Origin: Streptomyces violaceoruber
Lineage (GTDB): Bacteria; Actinomycetota; Actinomycetes; Streptomycetales; Streptomycetaceae
Direction of reading: 5' to 3'
Assembly (NCBI RefSeq): GCF_033406955.1
Contig: NZ_CP137734.1
Location: 5,332,001-5,396,000, forward strand
DNA length: 64,000 nucleotides
The notes beneath the pieces are model-generated. The model was given only the letters and a program-made list of their open reading frames with translations, was not told the DNA's origin and did not search any database. A program made the position numbers and the translations under genes. Each line of letters starts with the position of its first letter. The first letter of the stretch is position 1. Positions 43,268-51,758 of the stretch are shown piece by piece.

Positions 43268-43873
43268 ATGCGCACAAGGACCAAGATGTACGCGGCCGCG
43301 CTGGGCATGGCGACCACCGGAGCCCTCGTGCTCTCGTCCGGCGGCGCCAGCGGTCACGGCTACACCGACCTGCCCGTCAGCCGGCAGAAGGTGTGCCAGA
43401 ACGGCACGGTCGGCGGATGCGGCGCCATCCAGTGGGAGCCGCAGAGCGTGGAGGGGCCCAAGGGCTTCCCGGCCTCCGGGCCGGCCGACGGCACGATCTG
43501 TTCCGCGGGACACGGGTCGTTCGCCGCGCTCGACAGCCCCAAGCAGCCGAACGGCCAGGCGTGGCCGACCACCAGGGTGAACGGCGGGCAGAGCTACACC
43601 TTCCGCTGGCAGTTCACCGCCCGGCACGCCACGACCGACTTCAAGTACTACGTCACCAAGCCGGGCTGGAACCAGAACCACAACCTCGCCCGGTCCGACC
43701 TCAACCTCACCCCGTTCTTCACGGTGCCCTACGGCGGCAAGCAGCCCCCGGCCACGCTCTCCCACAGCGGCACCCTGCCGTCCGGGCTGAGCGGACACCA
43801 CGTGATCCTCGCGGTGTGGACGGTCCACGACACGGGCAACGCGTTCTACGCCTGCTCGGACGTCACCTTCTGA
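43268..43873 (+). CDS. lpmP: AA10 lytic polysaccharide monooxygenase (LpmP-like)
   Basis: 201 residues. The signal peptide ends at GGASG, leaving His30 as the mature N-terminus. His30 and His120 (FTARHATTD) form the copper histidine brace. Four cysteines (KVCQNG, GGCGAI, TICSAG and YACSDV) can form two disulfides, as in chitin-active AA10 enzymes, and KYYVTKPGWNQN is a substrate-face motif. It cleaves crystalline polysaccharide oxidatively. In Streptomyces this member of the csl locus is linked to passage of tip glycan through the wall. A dre site precedes it, and a bidirectional terminator follows at 43879. Confidence 0.93.
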   Translation: MRTRTKMYAAALGMATTGALVLSSGGASGHGYTDLPVSRQKVCQNGTVGGCGAIQWEPQSVEGPKGFPASGPADGTICSAGHGSFAALDSPKQPNGQAWPTTRVNGGQSYTFRWQFTARHATTDFKYYVTKPGWNQNHNLARSDLNLTPFFTVPYGGKQPPATLSHSGTLPSGLSGHHVILAVWTVHDTGNAFYACSDVTF

Positions 43874-43878
43874 ACAGC

Positions 43879-43913
43879 GGAAGGGCCCCCTCGCCGTGCG
43901 AGGGGGCCCTTCC
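43879..43913. terminator. Bidirectional terminator, LPMO gene and tRNA-Lys
   Basis: A perfect 15-base stem GGAAGGGCCCCCTCG with its complement around the loop CCGTG, followed by TTCT. It lies between the rightward LPMO gene and the leftward tRNA. Confidence 0.85.
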
Positions 43914-43918
43914 TTCTG

Positions 43919-43992
43919 TGCGCCGCCAGGGACTCGAACCCCGGACCCGCTGATTAAGAGTCAGCTGCTCTAACCAACTGAGCTAGCGGCGC
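43919..43992 (-). tRNA. tRNA-Lys (anticodon CTT), second copy
   Basis: Identical over all 74 bases to the copies at 40618 and 56621, with the same acceptor, D, anticodon (CTCTTAA loop) and T arms. CCA is not encoded. It shares the terminator at 43879-43913. Confidence 0.95.
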
Positions 43993-44081
43993 ATGACTCC
44001 CGCCGTCCGCTTCCCGCGGTCGGCGACGACGAAAATACTACCCGGTCCCGGGCAGTGCTCGTGACCAGTGCCCGGGCGGTC

Positions 44082-44840
44082 CTAGATCGCCAGCGACAGC
44101 AGCACCGGTGCCGCGCTCCGGTTCAGCTCGTCCGCGGCCCGGCGCAGCCGGTGCGCGTGCTCGACCGGGAGCGACAGGGCCAGGCAGCCCACGGCGGAAC
44201 CGGCGGTGATCGGCACGGCCGCGCAGACCGTGCCCACCGCGTACTCCTGGAGGTCGAGGACGGGCACGGTGGCCGGCTGGGACTCCAGCCGGGACAGCAG
44301 CAGCTTGTCGCTGGTGATGGTGCGCGAGGTCAGGCGGGCCATCCGGTGCCGGGCCAGGTGGTCGCGGCGGCCCGCGTGGTCCAGCTGGGTCAGCAGGGAC
44401 TTGCCCACCGCGGTGGCGTGCGCCGAGACGCGGAAGTCCACCCACTCGTTCACCCTGGGCGCGGCCGGGCTGTCGGCGTACTGGGTGACGCTGACCTCGC
44501 CGTCGACGTACCGGCTGATGTAGACGGCGGCGCCCACCGAGTCGCGCAGCCCCTCCAGGGTGCGCTGGAGCTTCTCGCGCAGCGCCTGCTCGCGGCCCTG
44601 GGCCGAGCCGAGGCGGGCCAGCGCCTCCCCGGTGACGTACGCGCCGTCGGCGGTCTGCTCGACGTAGGCCTCGCGGCGCAGCATGCGCAGGAGCGTGGTC
44701 AGGCGCTCCGTGCCGATGCCGCTCTCGCGGGCGATCTCGGTGTCGGTGACACCGGAGGTGTGCCGCGCCACCGTCTCCAGGACGCGCAGGGCGTCCTCGG
44801 TCGAGTGGTGCGGCGCGGTCGGCTTGTGCTGCAGCGCCAC
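44082..44840 (-). CDS. IclR-type regulator of the Ehu cluster
   Basis: 252 residues. The N-terminal winged HTH (HSTEDALRVLETVARHTSGVTDTEIARESGIGTERLTTLLRML in outline) precedes an effector domain with GAAVYISRYVDGEVSVTQY, HATAVGKSLLTQLD and the YAVGTVCAAVPI motif of IclR proteins. The GTG at 44840 has GGGGGAG six bases upstream, so I prefer it to ATGs further up. It lies downstream of the ehuBCDA genes on the same strand, separated by a strong hairpin, and probably controls the transporter and its metabolic neighbours. Confidence 0.85.
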   Translation of the reverse strand: MALQHKPTAPHHSTEDALRVLETVARHTSGVTDTEIARESGIGTERLTTLLRMLRREAYVEQTADGAYVTGEALARLGSAQGREQALREKLQRTLEGLRDSVGAAVYISRYVDGEVSVTQYADSPAAPRVNEWVDFRVSAHATAVGKSLLTQLDHAGRRDHLARHRMARLTSRTITSDKLLLSRLESQPATVPVLDLQEYAVGTVCAAVPITAGSAVGCLALSLPVEHAHRLRRAADELNRSAAPVLLSLAI

Positions 44841-44975
44841 GGTGGTCTCCCCCTGCGCTCGCTGGTGCATCCCTGCGTTCACGATAGCCGCCAAGAGGCT
44901 GCCGGGGAGGGGGTGTTGGGCGGATTTCGGGGCTCTCATCTGCGGCGCAGGCCCTCTGGCATATGCCGATGGCCT

Positions 44976-45006
44976 GCCCCAACGTCCCGACCTCGGACGT
45001 TGGGGC
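44976..45006 (-). terminator. Terminator at the end of the Ehu transporter operon
   Basis: A perfect 12-base stem GCCCCAACGTCC / GGACGTTGGGGC with a seven-base loop, 16 bases after the ATPase stop and before the iclR gene. Confidence 0.75.
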
Positions 45007-45021
45007 GGCCGCGCCGCGCAA

Positions 45022-45807
45022 TTACAGGACGGCGCTGAGAAACTCCCGCGTCCGGTCGTGCTCCGGCTCGCTGAAGATCTTCTCCGGCGCGCCGGCCTCG
45101 ATGACCCGGCCCGAGTCGAACATCAGGACCTGGTCCGAGATGTCCCGGGCGAAGTTCATCTCGTGGGTCACGCACAGCATGGTGATGTCCGTGCTGCGGG
45201 CGATGTCCCGCAGCAGGTCCAGGACGCCCGCGACCAGCTCCGGGTCGAGCGCCGAGGTCACCTCGTCGAGCAGCAGCACCTTCGGACGCATCGCCAGCGC
45301 CCGGGCGATCGCCACCCGCTGCTGCTGGCCGCCGGAGAGCTGGGCCGGCCGGGCGTCGCACTTGTCGGCCAGGCCCACCATGTCGAGCAGGCCCTTGGCC
45401 CGCTCCACGGCCTCGTCCTTGGGCATCCCGAGGACCGTGACCGGCGCCTCGGTGATGTTGCGCAGGACGCTCATGTTCGGGAACAGGTTGAACTGCTGGA
45501 ACACCATCCCGATCTGCTTGCGGACCTCGCGCCGCTCCTTCTCGGTCGCCGGGAAGAGCTTCTGCCCGTCCACGGTGATCGTGCCCTCGTCGGGCTTGAG
45601 GAGCGTCATCAGCAGCCTGAGGATCGTCGTCTTGCCCGAACCGGACGGGCCGATCAGGGTGACGTGCTTGCCGGCGTCGACGGAGAAGTCCAGGTGGTCC
45701 AGGACGGTGTTGTCCCCGAACCGCTTGGTGACCTGCTCCAGGCGGATCAGCTCGCCGGAGCTGCGCTCGGGGCTTTTCTCGGGGTTGGGAAGAGTGTCAG
45801 TGGGCAA
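45022..45807 (-). CDS. ehuA: Ectoine/polar amino-acid ABC transporter ATPase EhuA
   Basis: About 261 residues. Walker A is GPSGSGKTT, the Q-loop is VFQQFNLFP, the signature is LSGGQQQR, Walker B is VLLLDEVTSALDPE and the H-loop is VTHEMNFA. This is the HisP/GlnQ-type ATPase of polar amino-acid importers, and the neighbours identify it as EhuA. The start is ambiguous: a TTG at 45807 with a GGAG-like site would overlap the permease gene, and further upstream codons are also open. It energises uptake through the two permeases encoded just upstream. Confidence 0.85.
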   Translation of the reverse strand: MPTDTLPNPEKSPERSSGELIRLEQVTKRFGDNTVLDHLDFSVDAGKHVTLIGPSGSGKTTILRLLMTLLKPDEGTITVDGQKLFPATEKERREVRKQIGMVFQQFNLFPNMSVLRNITEAPVTVLGMPKDEAVERAKGLLDMVGLADKCDARPAQLSGGQQQRVAIARALAMRPKVLLLDEVTSALDPELVAGVLDLLRDIARSTDITMLCVTHEMNFARDISDQVLMFDSGRVIEAGAPEKIFSEPEHDRTREFLSAVL

Positions 45808-46447
45808 GGCGTCGCTCCAGGGCTCGCAGGGCAAGGGAGGCCAGGTAGGAGATGACGATGAAGGCCACGCCGATCACCGTCAGGGGCTCGGTGAACTGGA
45901 AGTTCTGCTGCGAGAACAGCCGCGCCTCGCCGAGCATCTCCAGCACCGTGATCGCCATCAGCAGCGGCGTGTCCTTCAGCATGGAGATCACGTAGTTGCC
46001 GAGGGCGGGGGTCACCCGGCGGATCGCCTGCGGCAGGATGACCGCCGTCCAGGTGCGCCGCATCGGCAGGTTCAGCGCCGTCGCGGCCTCCCACTGGCCG
46101 ACCGGCACCCCCTCGATACCGGCCCGGTAGACCTGCATCGTGTACGTCGAGTAGTGCAGCCCGATGGCGACCACACCGGTGGTGAGCGCCGAGAAGGTGA
46201 TGTTCCACTCGGGCAGCACGTAGAACAGGAAGAACAGCTGCACCAGCAGCGGGGTGTTGCGGACGAACTCGGTGACCACACCGACCGGCCAGGTCACCCA
46301 GCGGCTCGGCACCCGCATCAGCAGCGCCCACACCAGGCCGAGGCCGAACGAGACCAGCGAGCCGAGGACCAGGATCTGCAGGGTGACCAGCAGCCCGTCC
46401 CAGAAGTGCGGCATGAAGTCGGAGACCGCGCTCCAGTCCCATTTCAC
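45797..46447 (-). CDS. ehuD: Ehu-type ABC transporter permease EhuD
   Basis: 216 residues with about five membrane helices and the HisM-type inner-membrane signature (EAATALNLPMRRTWTAVILPQAIRRVTPALGNYVISMLKDTPLLMAI contains the EAA loop that docks with the ATPase). The ATG at 46447 overlaps the stop of the other permease (ATGA). The two permeases would form the heterodimeric channel of an ectoine/hydroxyectoine-type importer. Confidence 0.88.
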   Translation of the reverse strand: MKWDWSAVSDFMPHFWDGLLVTLQILVLGSLVSFGLGLVWALLMRVPSRWVTWPVGVVTEFVRNTPLLVQLFFLFYVLPEWNITFSALTTGVVAIGLHYSTYTMQVYRAGIEGVPVGQWEAATALNLPMRRTWTAVILPQAIRRVTPALGNYVISMLKDTPLLMAITVLEMLGEARLFSQQNFQFTEPLTVIGVAFIVISYLASLALRALERRLAH

Positions 46448-47145
46448 GACACACCACTTCCCTCAGGCACGCGCACGGCCGCCGTCTTCTTCTTCGGCGC
46501 CTTTCCGACGCCCGCCTTCAGCTTCTTCTCCAGGCCGCGCATCACCCGCGTGAGCAGGAACGCGATCACGAAGTAGATCAGCAGGACGTACGTGTAGATC
46601 TCCGCGCTCTCCTGCAACGCCAGGCGCACCAGGTTGGCGCTGAAGGCCAGGTCCCCCATGCCCATGATCGACACCAGGGCGGTGCCCTTGAGCAGCTCGA
46701 TCAGCAGGTTGGAGAACGGCGGGATCATCTCCGGCACCGCCTGCGGCAGCAGGATCAGCTTCATCCGCTGCCAGGGCGTGAAGCTGAGCGCGATGCCGCC
46801 CTCCTTCTGCGCCGGGTCGACCGCGGCCAGCGAGCCGCGCACGATCTCGGAGCCGTACGCCCCGTAGGTCAGGCCGAGCGCCAGCGTGCCCGCCCACATC
46901 GGCACCAGCTGCCAGCCGAAGGCGGGCGGCAGCACGAAGAAGACCCAGAAGATCATCACCAGCGCCGAGGTGCCGCGGAACACCTCGGTGTAGAAGCCCG
47001 CGAGGAAGCGGACGATCCACAGCCGGTGGCTGCGCGCGATGCCGACCACGAAGGAGACGGCCGTCGCCAGCAACGAGCTGAAGAAGAGCAGCTGGACGGT
47101 GACCCAGACGCCCTGGAGTACGAGTTCCCACAGTCCCGAGGTCAT
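46444..47145 (-). CDS. ehuC: Ehu-type ABC transporter permease EhuC
   Basis: 233 residues, five to six membrane helices. The EAA loop region reads KEGGIALSFTPWQRMKLILLPQAVPEMIPPF in outline, which is an amino-acid permease pattern. The C-terminus is basic (KKLKAGVGKAPKKK). Its start overlaps the stop of the binding-protein gene and its stop overlaps the start of ehuD, both by four bases, so ehuB-C-D-A is one transcript. Confidence 0.88.
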   Translation of the reverse strand: MTSGLWELVLQGVWVTVQLLFFSSLLATAVSFVVGIARSHRLWIVRFLAGFYTEVFRGTSALVMIFWVFFVLPPAFGWQLVPMWAGTLALGLTYGAYGSEIVRGSLAAVDPAQKEGGIALSFTPWQRMKLILLPQAVPEMIPPFSNLLIELLKGTALVSIMGMGDLAFSANLVRLALQESAEIYTYVLLIYFVIAFLLTRVMRGLEKKLKAGVGKAPKKKTAAVRVPEGSGVS

Positions 47146-48071
47146 CCGCCGCAGAGCTCCTTCGCGGTCAGATCGGTCATCTCGTTCTGGGTGAAACCGA
47201 AGGGCTTGAGGATGCGCAGCAGTTCGCCGCTCTTCTTGAGCTTCTGGAGCTCGACGTTGAAGGCGTCCCGCAGGTTGGTCTCGTCCGGACGGAAGGCGAA
47301 GCCGCCGCCGTCGACGTGGGGCTTGCCGTCGACCAGCGGCGCGAAGGCCTCGGTCGCCTCGGCCTTGCTGGACTTCTTCACCACGTCACGGACGGTCAGC
47401 GCGGTCCCCGCGAAGACGTCCACGCGCCCGGACTCGACGGCGTTGAGTCCGGCCACCTGGTCGGGGACGATCAGGATGTCGTCCTCCTTGTACCCGTGCT
47501 CCACCGCGTAGGCGATCTCGGCGTAGCCGGTGCCGGTCGCGAACTTGGCCTTCTTCTTGACGACGTCCCGGTAGTTGTGCAGCCCGAGCGGATTGCCCTT
47601 GCGCACGATGTACGCGTCGAGCATCTGGTAGTCGGGGTCGGAGAAGATGACCTGCTGGCAGCGGTCGGGGTTGATGTACATCCCGGCCGCCACGACGTCG
47701 AACTGCTGGGACGCCAGGCCCGGGATGAGCGAGCCGAACTCCGTCGGCACGGGCTGCACCCGGTCCACTCCGAGTCGCTTGAAGATGACCTTGGCCAGCT
47801 CCGGGGCCTCGCCGGTCAACTCGCCGTTCTTGTCGATGTACCCGAAGGGGACCTCACCCGCGATGCCGAGCCGGGCCACGCCCTGGGCCCGCAGCCGGTC
47901 GAGCAGGTCGCCTCCCTTCACGTCGGAGGCGGTGGCCACCCGCGAGCAGCCGGCCGCCCCCAGCGCGCCGAGCGCCGCGACCCCCGCGAGCAGCGACCGG
48001 CGAGTGGGCCCGGCTGTCCTGGGCCTTTGGTCGGATATACCCCATGGAGGGGTTCTGTGTGGTGGAGCCAT
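47142..48071 (-). CDS. ehuB: Ectoine/hydroxyectoine-binding lipoprotein EhuB
   Basis: 309 residues. A twin-arginine signal (TRRSLLAGVAALGALGAAGC) ends in a lipobox, so it is likely a Tat-exported lipoprotein. The SBP_bac_3 fold shows EVPFGYIDKNGELTGEAPELAKVIFKRLG and FGSLIPGLASQQFDVVAAGMYINPDRC in outline, with a SGRVDVFAGTALTV hinge region and KPFGFTQNEM near the end. These match my memory of rhizobial EhuB, which binds ectoine and hydroxyectoine. The ATG at 48071 was chosen; an upstream ATG would lengthen the signal. It is first in the ehuBCDA operon and divergent from the DUF3830-like gene. Confidence 0.85.
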   Translation of the reverse strand: MAPPHRTPPWGISDQRPRTAGPTRRSLLAGVAALGALGAAGCSRVATASDVKGGDLLDRLRAQGVARLGIAGEVPFGYIDKNGELTGEAPELAKVIFKRLGVDRVQPVPTEFGSLIPGLASQQFDVVAAGMYINPDRCQQVIFSDPDYQMLDAYIVRKGNPLGLHNYRDVVKKKAKFATGTGYAEIAYAVEHGYKEDDILIVPDQVAGLNAVESGRVDVFAGTALTVRDVVKKSSKAEATEAFAPLVDGKPHVDGGGFAFRPDETNLRDAFNVELQKLKKSGELLRILKPFGFTQNEMTDLTAKELCGG

Positions 48072-48178
48072 GGGCGCGCAGCTACCCGAAGGCGGGCAGG
48101 TTATGCCGATCTTTTTCAGTCCGATACATCGGCCCGGCACCCTTGACCGCGAGGCCGCGGGGCACTGCCATGGAGGGC

Positions 48179-48673
48179 ATGGCTGATCGCTACATCGAAG
48201 TCTCGCTGGTCAAGCGCGGAATCACCTGCACGGCCCAACTGCTCGACGACCGGGCCCCGATCACCTGCGCGGCCGTCTGGGACGCGCTCCCCCTCGGCGG
48301 CGACGTGTACCACGCCAAATACGCCCGCAATGAGATCTACGCCCTGTTTCCGCCCTTCGCGACATCCGAACCCCCGCTGGAGAATCCGACGGTAACGCCC
48401 ATTCCGGGCGACCTGTGCTATTTCGCCTTCGCGGGCGCCGAACTGGGCACGAAGGCGTACGGCTACGACCGCGAGGTCCGCCCCGGCACCACCCTCGTCG
48501 ACCTCGCGCTCTTCTACGAGCGCAACAACCTGCTGCTCAACGGCGACGTCGGCTGGGTCCCCGGCACCGTCTGGGGCCGCATCACCGAGGGCCTCGACAC
48601 CATGGCCGAGGCCTGCAACGACCTGTGGCGCACGGGAGCGGCGGGGGAGACGCTCAGCTTCCGCCGGGCGTAG
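48179..48673 (+). CDS. DUF3830-like (cyclophilin-like fold) protein
   Basis: 164 residues. RYIEVSLVKRGITCTAQLLDDRAPITCAAVWDALPLGGDVYHAKYARNEIYALFP in outline is the DUF3830/cyclophilin-like signature, and PGDLCYFAF is the conserved middle strand. Such genes often sit in Ehu-type clusters, as here, divergent from ehuB. The reaction is unknown. The start is uncertain between ATGs at 48170 and 48179. Its stop overlaps the end of the convergent membrane-protein gene by about 20 bases. Confidence 0.8.
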   Translation: MADRYIEVSLVKRGITCTAQLLDDRAPITCAAVWDALPLGGDVYHAKYARNEIYALFPPFATSEPPLENPTVTPIPGDLCYFAFAGAELGTKAYGYDREVRPGTTLVDLALFYERNNLLLNGDVGWVPGTVWGRITEGLDTMAEACNDLWRTGAAGETLSFRRA

Positions 48674-49151
48674 CCGACGACACGGAGAACCCTTCGCCGC
48701 CGTACAGCGACTCGTACTCGACCTCGATGACGAGCCGCCGGTCGATCAGGCCCCAGAACTCCTGGAGCCGGTCGGAACCGGTGCTCCTGGACCGGTCCAG
48801 GAGCACCAGGAACGTCTCCTGCCCGGCGAGCACGACGGAGCCCGCCCTCAGGGAGTACGTCTTCGGCCACAGTTCGGGGGTGAAGAGCGCCCCCTTGACC
48901 TCCCGGTTCCACTCCCCGGCCGCCGCGCCGTCCAGGCGCACCACGCTGCGCGTCACGACGGCAGGACCCAGCCCGGCGTTGACGAGCTTCAGCCCGACCA
49001 CGTCGTCCTGGCGTATCCGCCGGATCCGCAGCAGGGGTCTGACCGACTGCCGGTTGTGCAGCCGGGCCGCCCTGGTCTGGGCCCAGCTGACCCACAGCGA
49101 TCCGAGCGCGATGACCGTGGCGGCCACGGCGATGACCGTCTCCGCGCTCAA
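48654..49151 (-). CDS. Small single-helix membrane protein of unknown function
   Basis: 165 residues. An N-terminal helix (VIAVAATVIALGSLWVSWAQ) is followed by a soluble domain with RPLLRIRRIRQDDVVGLKLVNAGLGPAVV, a beta-rich pattern seen in many actinobacterial proteins of unknown role. The TTG start at 49151 overlaps the amidase stop (TTGA), so it is coupled to that gene. Nothing indicates a function within the catabolic cluster. Confidence 0.7.
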   Translation of the reverse strand: MSAETVIAVAATVIALGSLWVSWAQTRAARLHNRQSVRPLLRIRRIRQDDVVGLKLVNAGLGPAVVTRSVVRLDGAAAGEWNREVKGALFTPELWPKTYSLRAGSVVLAGQETFLVLLDRSRSTGSDRLQEFWGLIDRRLVIEVEYESLYGGEGFSVSSATPGGS

Positions 49152-50551
49152 CCGGCGCTCCGCGCGGTCACGAGGGCGGTCTCCGCCCCGTACAGCGCGT
49201 GCGCGGTCCGCAGGACCAGGTCGTCGCGGTGCCGGGCCGCGACGATCTGGAGGCCGACGGGCAGCCCGTCGCCGTCGGTCCCCACCGGCACCGTCGCGGC
49301 CGGCTGCTGCGTCAGGTTGAACGGATACGTGAACGGCGTCCACCCCGTCCACCGCCGGTACCCCGACCCCTTCGGCACCTCCACCCCCGCCTCGAACGCC
49401 GTGACCGGCAACGTCGGCGTCACCAGCAGGTCGTACGACCCGTGGAACACGCCCATCCGCCGCCCCAGCTCCATCCGCACGTCCACCGCCGCCAGATAGT
49501 CCAGCGCCGAGTACCGCGCCCCCGCCCCCACGATCTCCCGCAGCCCCGGGTCCAGCAGCTCCCGCTGCCCCGCCCGCAGGTGCTGCACCACCCGCGCCGC
49601 CCCGCTGAACCACAGGGTGTGGAAGGCGTCCACCGGGTCCGTGAAGTCGGGGTCGGCCTCCGTCACGTACGCGCCCAGCTCCGCCAGCCGCTCCACCGCC
49701 CGCCGCACCGCACCGGCCACCGCCGGACGCACCGCCACCTGCCCGCCGAGTGTGGGCGAGTACGCCACCCGCAGCCCCCGCACCCCGCCCGACAGGACCT
49801 CGGTGTACGACCCGGACGCCGGGCCCAGCGCCGACCAGTCCCGGGCGTCCGGGGTGCCGACGACGTCCAGCATCAGCGCCGCGTCCGCCGCGTCCCGGGT
49901 CATCGGACCGACGTGCGCGAGGGTGCCGAACGCGCTCGCCGGATACAGCGGCACCCGGCCGTACGTCGGTTTCAGGCCGAAGATGCCGCAGAAGGACGCC
50001 GGGATGCGCACGCTGCCGCCGCCGTCCGTGCCCAGCGCCAGCGGCCCCGCCCCGAGCGCCACCGCCGCCGCCGCGCCCCCGCTGGAACCGCCCGCGGTGC
50101 GGGAGGGATCGTGCGGATTCCGCGTCACGCCGGACAGGGGCGAGTCCGTCACGCCCTTCCAGCCGTACTCGGGCGTGGTGGTCTTGCCGACGAACACCGC
50201 GCCGTGCTCGCGCAGCCGCGCCACGGACGGCGCGTCCTCGTCCCAGGGGCCGTCCGGGGAGACGGCCCGGGAGCCGCGCAGGGTCGGCTGACCGCGGGTC
50301 AGCAGGATGTCCTTCACCGTGACCGGCACCCCGTCCAGACGCCCGCACGGTTCCCCGCGGCGCCACCGCTCCTCGGCCCGCCGGGCCTGGTCCAGCGCCT
50401 CCTCGCCGGTCAGCCGGACGAACGCGTTCACCTCCGGCTGGATCCGTTCGGCCCGCTCCAGCACGGCCCGGGTCGCCTCAACGGGGCTGAACGCGCCCTT
50501 GCGGTAGCCGTCGACGAGCTGTACGGCAGTCAGCTCGGTGAGGTCGGTCAT
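49148..50551 (-). CDS. Amidase-signature family amidohydrolase
   Basis: 467 residues. The amidase-signature Ser-Ser-Lys triad is visible as Lys in VPVTVKDILLTRG, Ser in TAGGSSGGAAAAVALG and Ser in GTDGGGSVRIPASFCG. It hydrolyses a carboxamide, perhaps a nitrogen compound brought in by the Ehu-type importer. It starts 36 bases after the stop of the hydroxyacid dehydrogenase on the same strand, so the two are probably co-transcribed. Confidence 0.92.
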   Translation of the reverse strand: MTDLTELTAVQLVDGYRKGAFSPVEATRAVLERAERIQPEVNAFVRLTGEEALDQARRAEERWRRGEPCGRLDGVPVTVKDILLTRGQPTLRGSRAVSPDGPWDEDAPSVARLREHGAVFVGKTTTPEYGWKGVTDSPLSGVTRNPHDPSRTAGGSSGGAAAAVALGAGPLALGTDGGGSVRIPASFCGIFGLKPTYGRVPLYPASAFGTLAHVGPMTRDAADAALMLDVVGTPDARDWSALGPASGSYTEVLSGGVRGLRVAYSPTLGGQVAVRPAVAGAVRRAVERLAELGAYVTEADPDFTDPVDAFHTLWFSGAARVVQHLRAGQRELLDPGLREIVGAGARYSALDYLAAVDVRMELGRRMGVFHGSYDLLVTPTLPVTAFEAGVEVPKGSGYRRWTGWTPFTYPFNLTQQPAATVPVGTDGDGLPVGLQIVAARHRDDLVLRTAHALYGAETALVTARSAG

Positions 50552-50587
50552 GCGGCACCCTCCCGCGGGTCGGTGACGTCGGCGACG

Positions 50588-51571
50588 TCAGTGTCCGGGC
50601 ACGTATCCACGCTTCTTGTCGACCACGTTGGCCAGCGGTCCGCCCGCCGCCCAGCTCTCGAACAACTCCACGAACTGCGCACCCAGTTCGTCCCGCCAGC
50701 CGATCGTGTCCCCGCTCATGTGCGGCGAGACGATCAGCCCCGGCACCTCCCACAGGGCACTGTCCGGGCTCAGCGGCTCGTGGCTCAGCACGTCCAGCGC
50801 GGCGCCCGCGATCCGGCGCGCGGCCAGCGCCTCGACCAGGTCGTCCTCGACGACCAGCTGGCCCCGCCCCACGTTCACGAACCGGGCGGAGGGGCGCAGC
50901 AGAGCGAACCGCCGGGCGTCGAACATGCCGCGCGTGTCGTCGGTGAGCGGCGCCGCCGCCACCACCCAGTCGGCCCCGGCCAGCAGCCGGTCCAGGTCCT
51001 CCGGGCCGTGCACACCCGGGCGTGCGGTGCGGCCGGCCAGCGCGGTGGTGATGCCGAGCGCCTCCAGCGTGCTCGCGATCGCCCGGCCGATCGGGCCGGA
51101 GCCCACCACGCAGGCGCGCGTTCCGGCCACCCGCGTCGACTCGCGGTGCCGCCAGGTGCGCTCGCCCTGGAGGCGCAGCGTGGTGGGCAGGTCCTTGGCC
51201 ATCGCCAGGACGAGCGCGGCGACGTACTCGGCGATCGGCCGGTCGAAGACCCCGCGCGCGTTGGTCACCACCGTGTCCGACTCGGCCAGCTCCGGGCACA
51301 TCAGATGGTCCACGCCGGCGCTCGCCGTGTGCACCCAGCGCGGTCGCGGACCGCCGCCCGGCCACGCCTCGCGCACCGCGTGCGAGGCGAAGTCCCACAC
51401 CAGCAGCACGTCGGCGTGCGGCAGCCGCTCCGCCAGCGTCGCCGCGTCGGCGTGCTCGATGCGGGCCCGGCCGGTCAGCCGGCCCAGCCGGGGCGGCGGT
51501 TCGGCGTCCAGGACGAGGAGGGTCGGCGGGGGAGTCGGCGCGGGCGCGGGTGTGCGCGGGGACGTGGTCAT
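50588..51571 (-). CDS. D-2-hydroxyacid dehydrogenase
   Basis: 327 residues. The NAD-binding GSGPIGRAIA (GxGxxG) lies in the second domain. The catalytic Arg is in NVGRGQLV, a Glu is in HEPLSP and the His in SPHMSGD, which completes the relay. The ATG at 51571 follows a Pro-rich upstream frame that is not used. It is divergent from two maleate-isomerase-like genes and may reduce or oxidise a 2-keto/2-hydroxy acid formed by them or by the amidase. Confidence 0.9.
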   Translation of the reverse strand: MTTSPRTPAPAPTPPPTLLVLDAEPPPRLGRLTGRARIEHADAATLAERLPHADVLLVWDFASHAVREAWPGGGPRPRWVHTASAGVDHLMCPELAESDTVVTNARGVFDRPIAEYVAALVLAMAKDLPTTLRLQGERTWRHRESTRVAGTRACVVGSGPIGRAIASTLEALGITTALAGRTARPGVHGPEDLDRLLAGADWVVAAAPLTDDTRGMFDARRFALLRPSARFVNVGRGQLVVEDDLVEALAARRIAGAALDVLSHEPLSPDSALWEVPGLIVSPHMSGDTIGWRDELGAQFVELFESWAAGGPLANVVDKKRGYVPGH

Positions 51572-51758
51572 CGGCGGCCTGTCTCCGGTCGGTGGAAGCG
51601 GGGGCGGTTCAGGTGTTGACGCGGAAGTTAACCGGCTGTTGACCTGGGAGTGATGCGGGCGGATTGACCACGCTCGCACCGGAACCTACCTTCGTCAACA
51701 CGGCCGTGCGTAACGGTGCGTTGCCCTCCCCTTTCTCCGTGTGAGGCCGGTGCGTGCC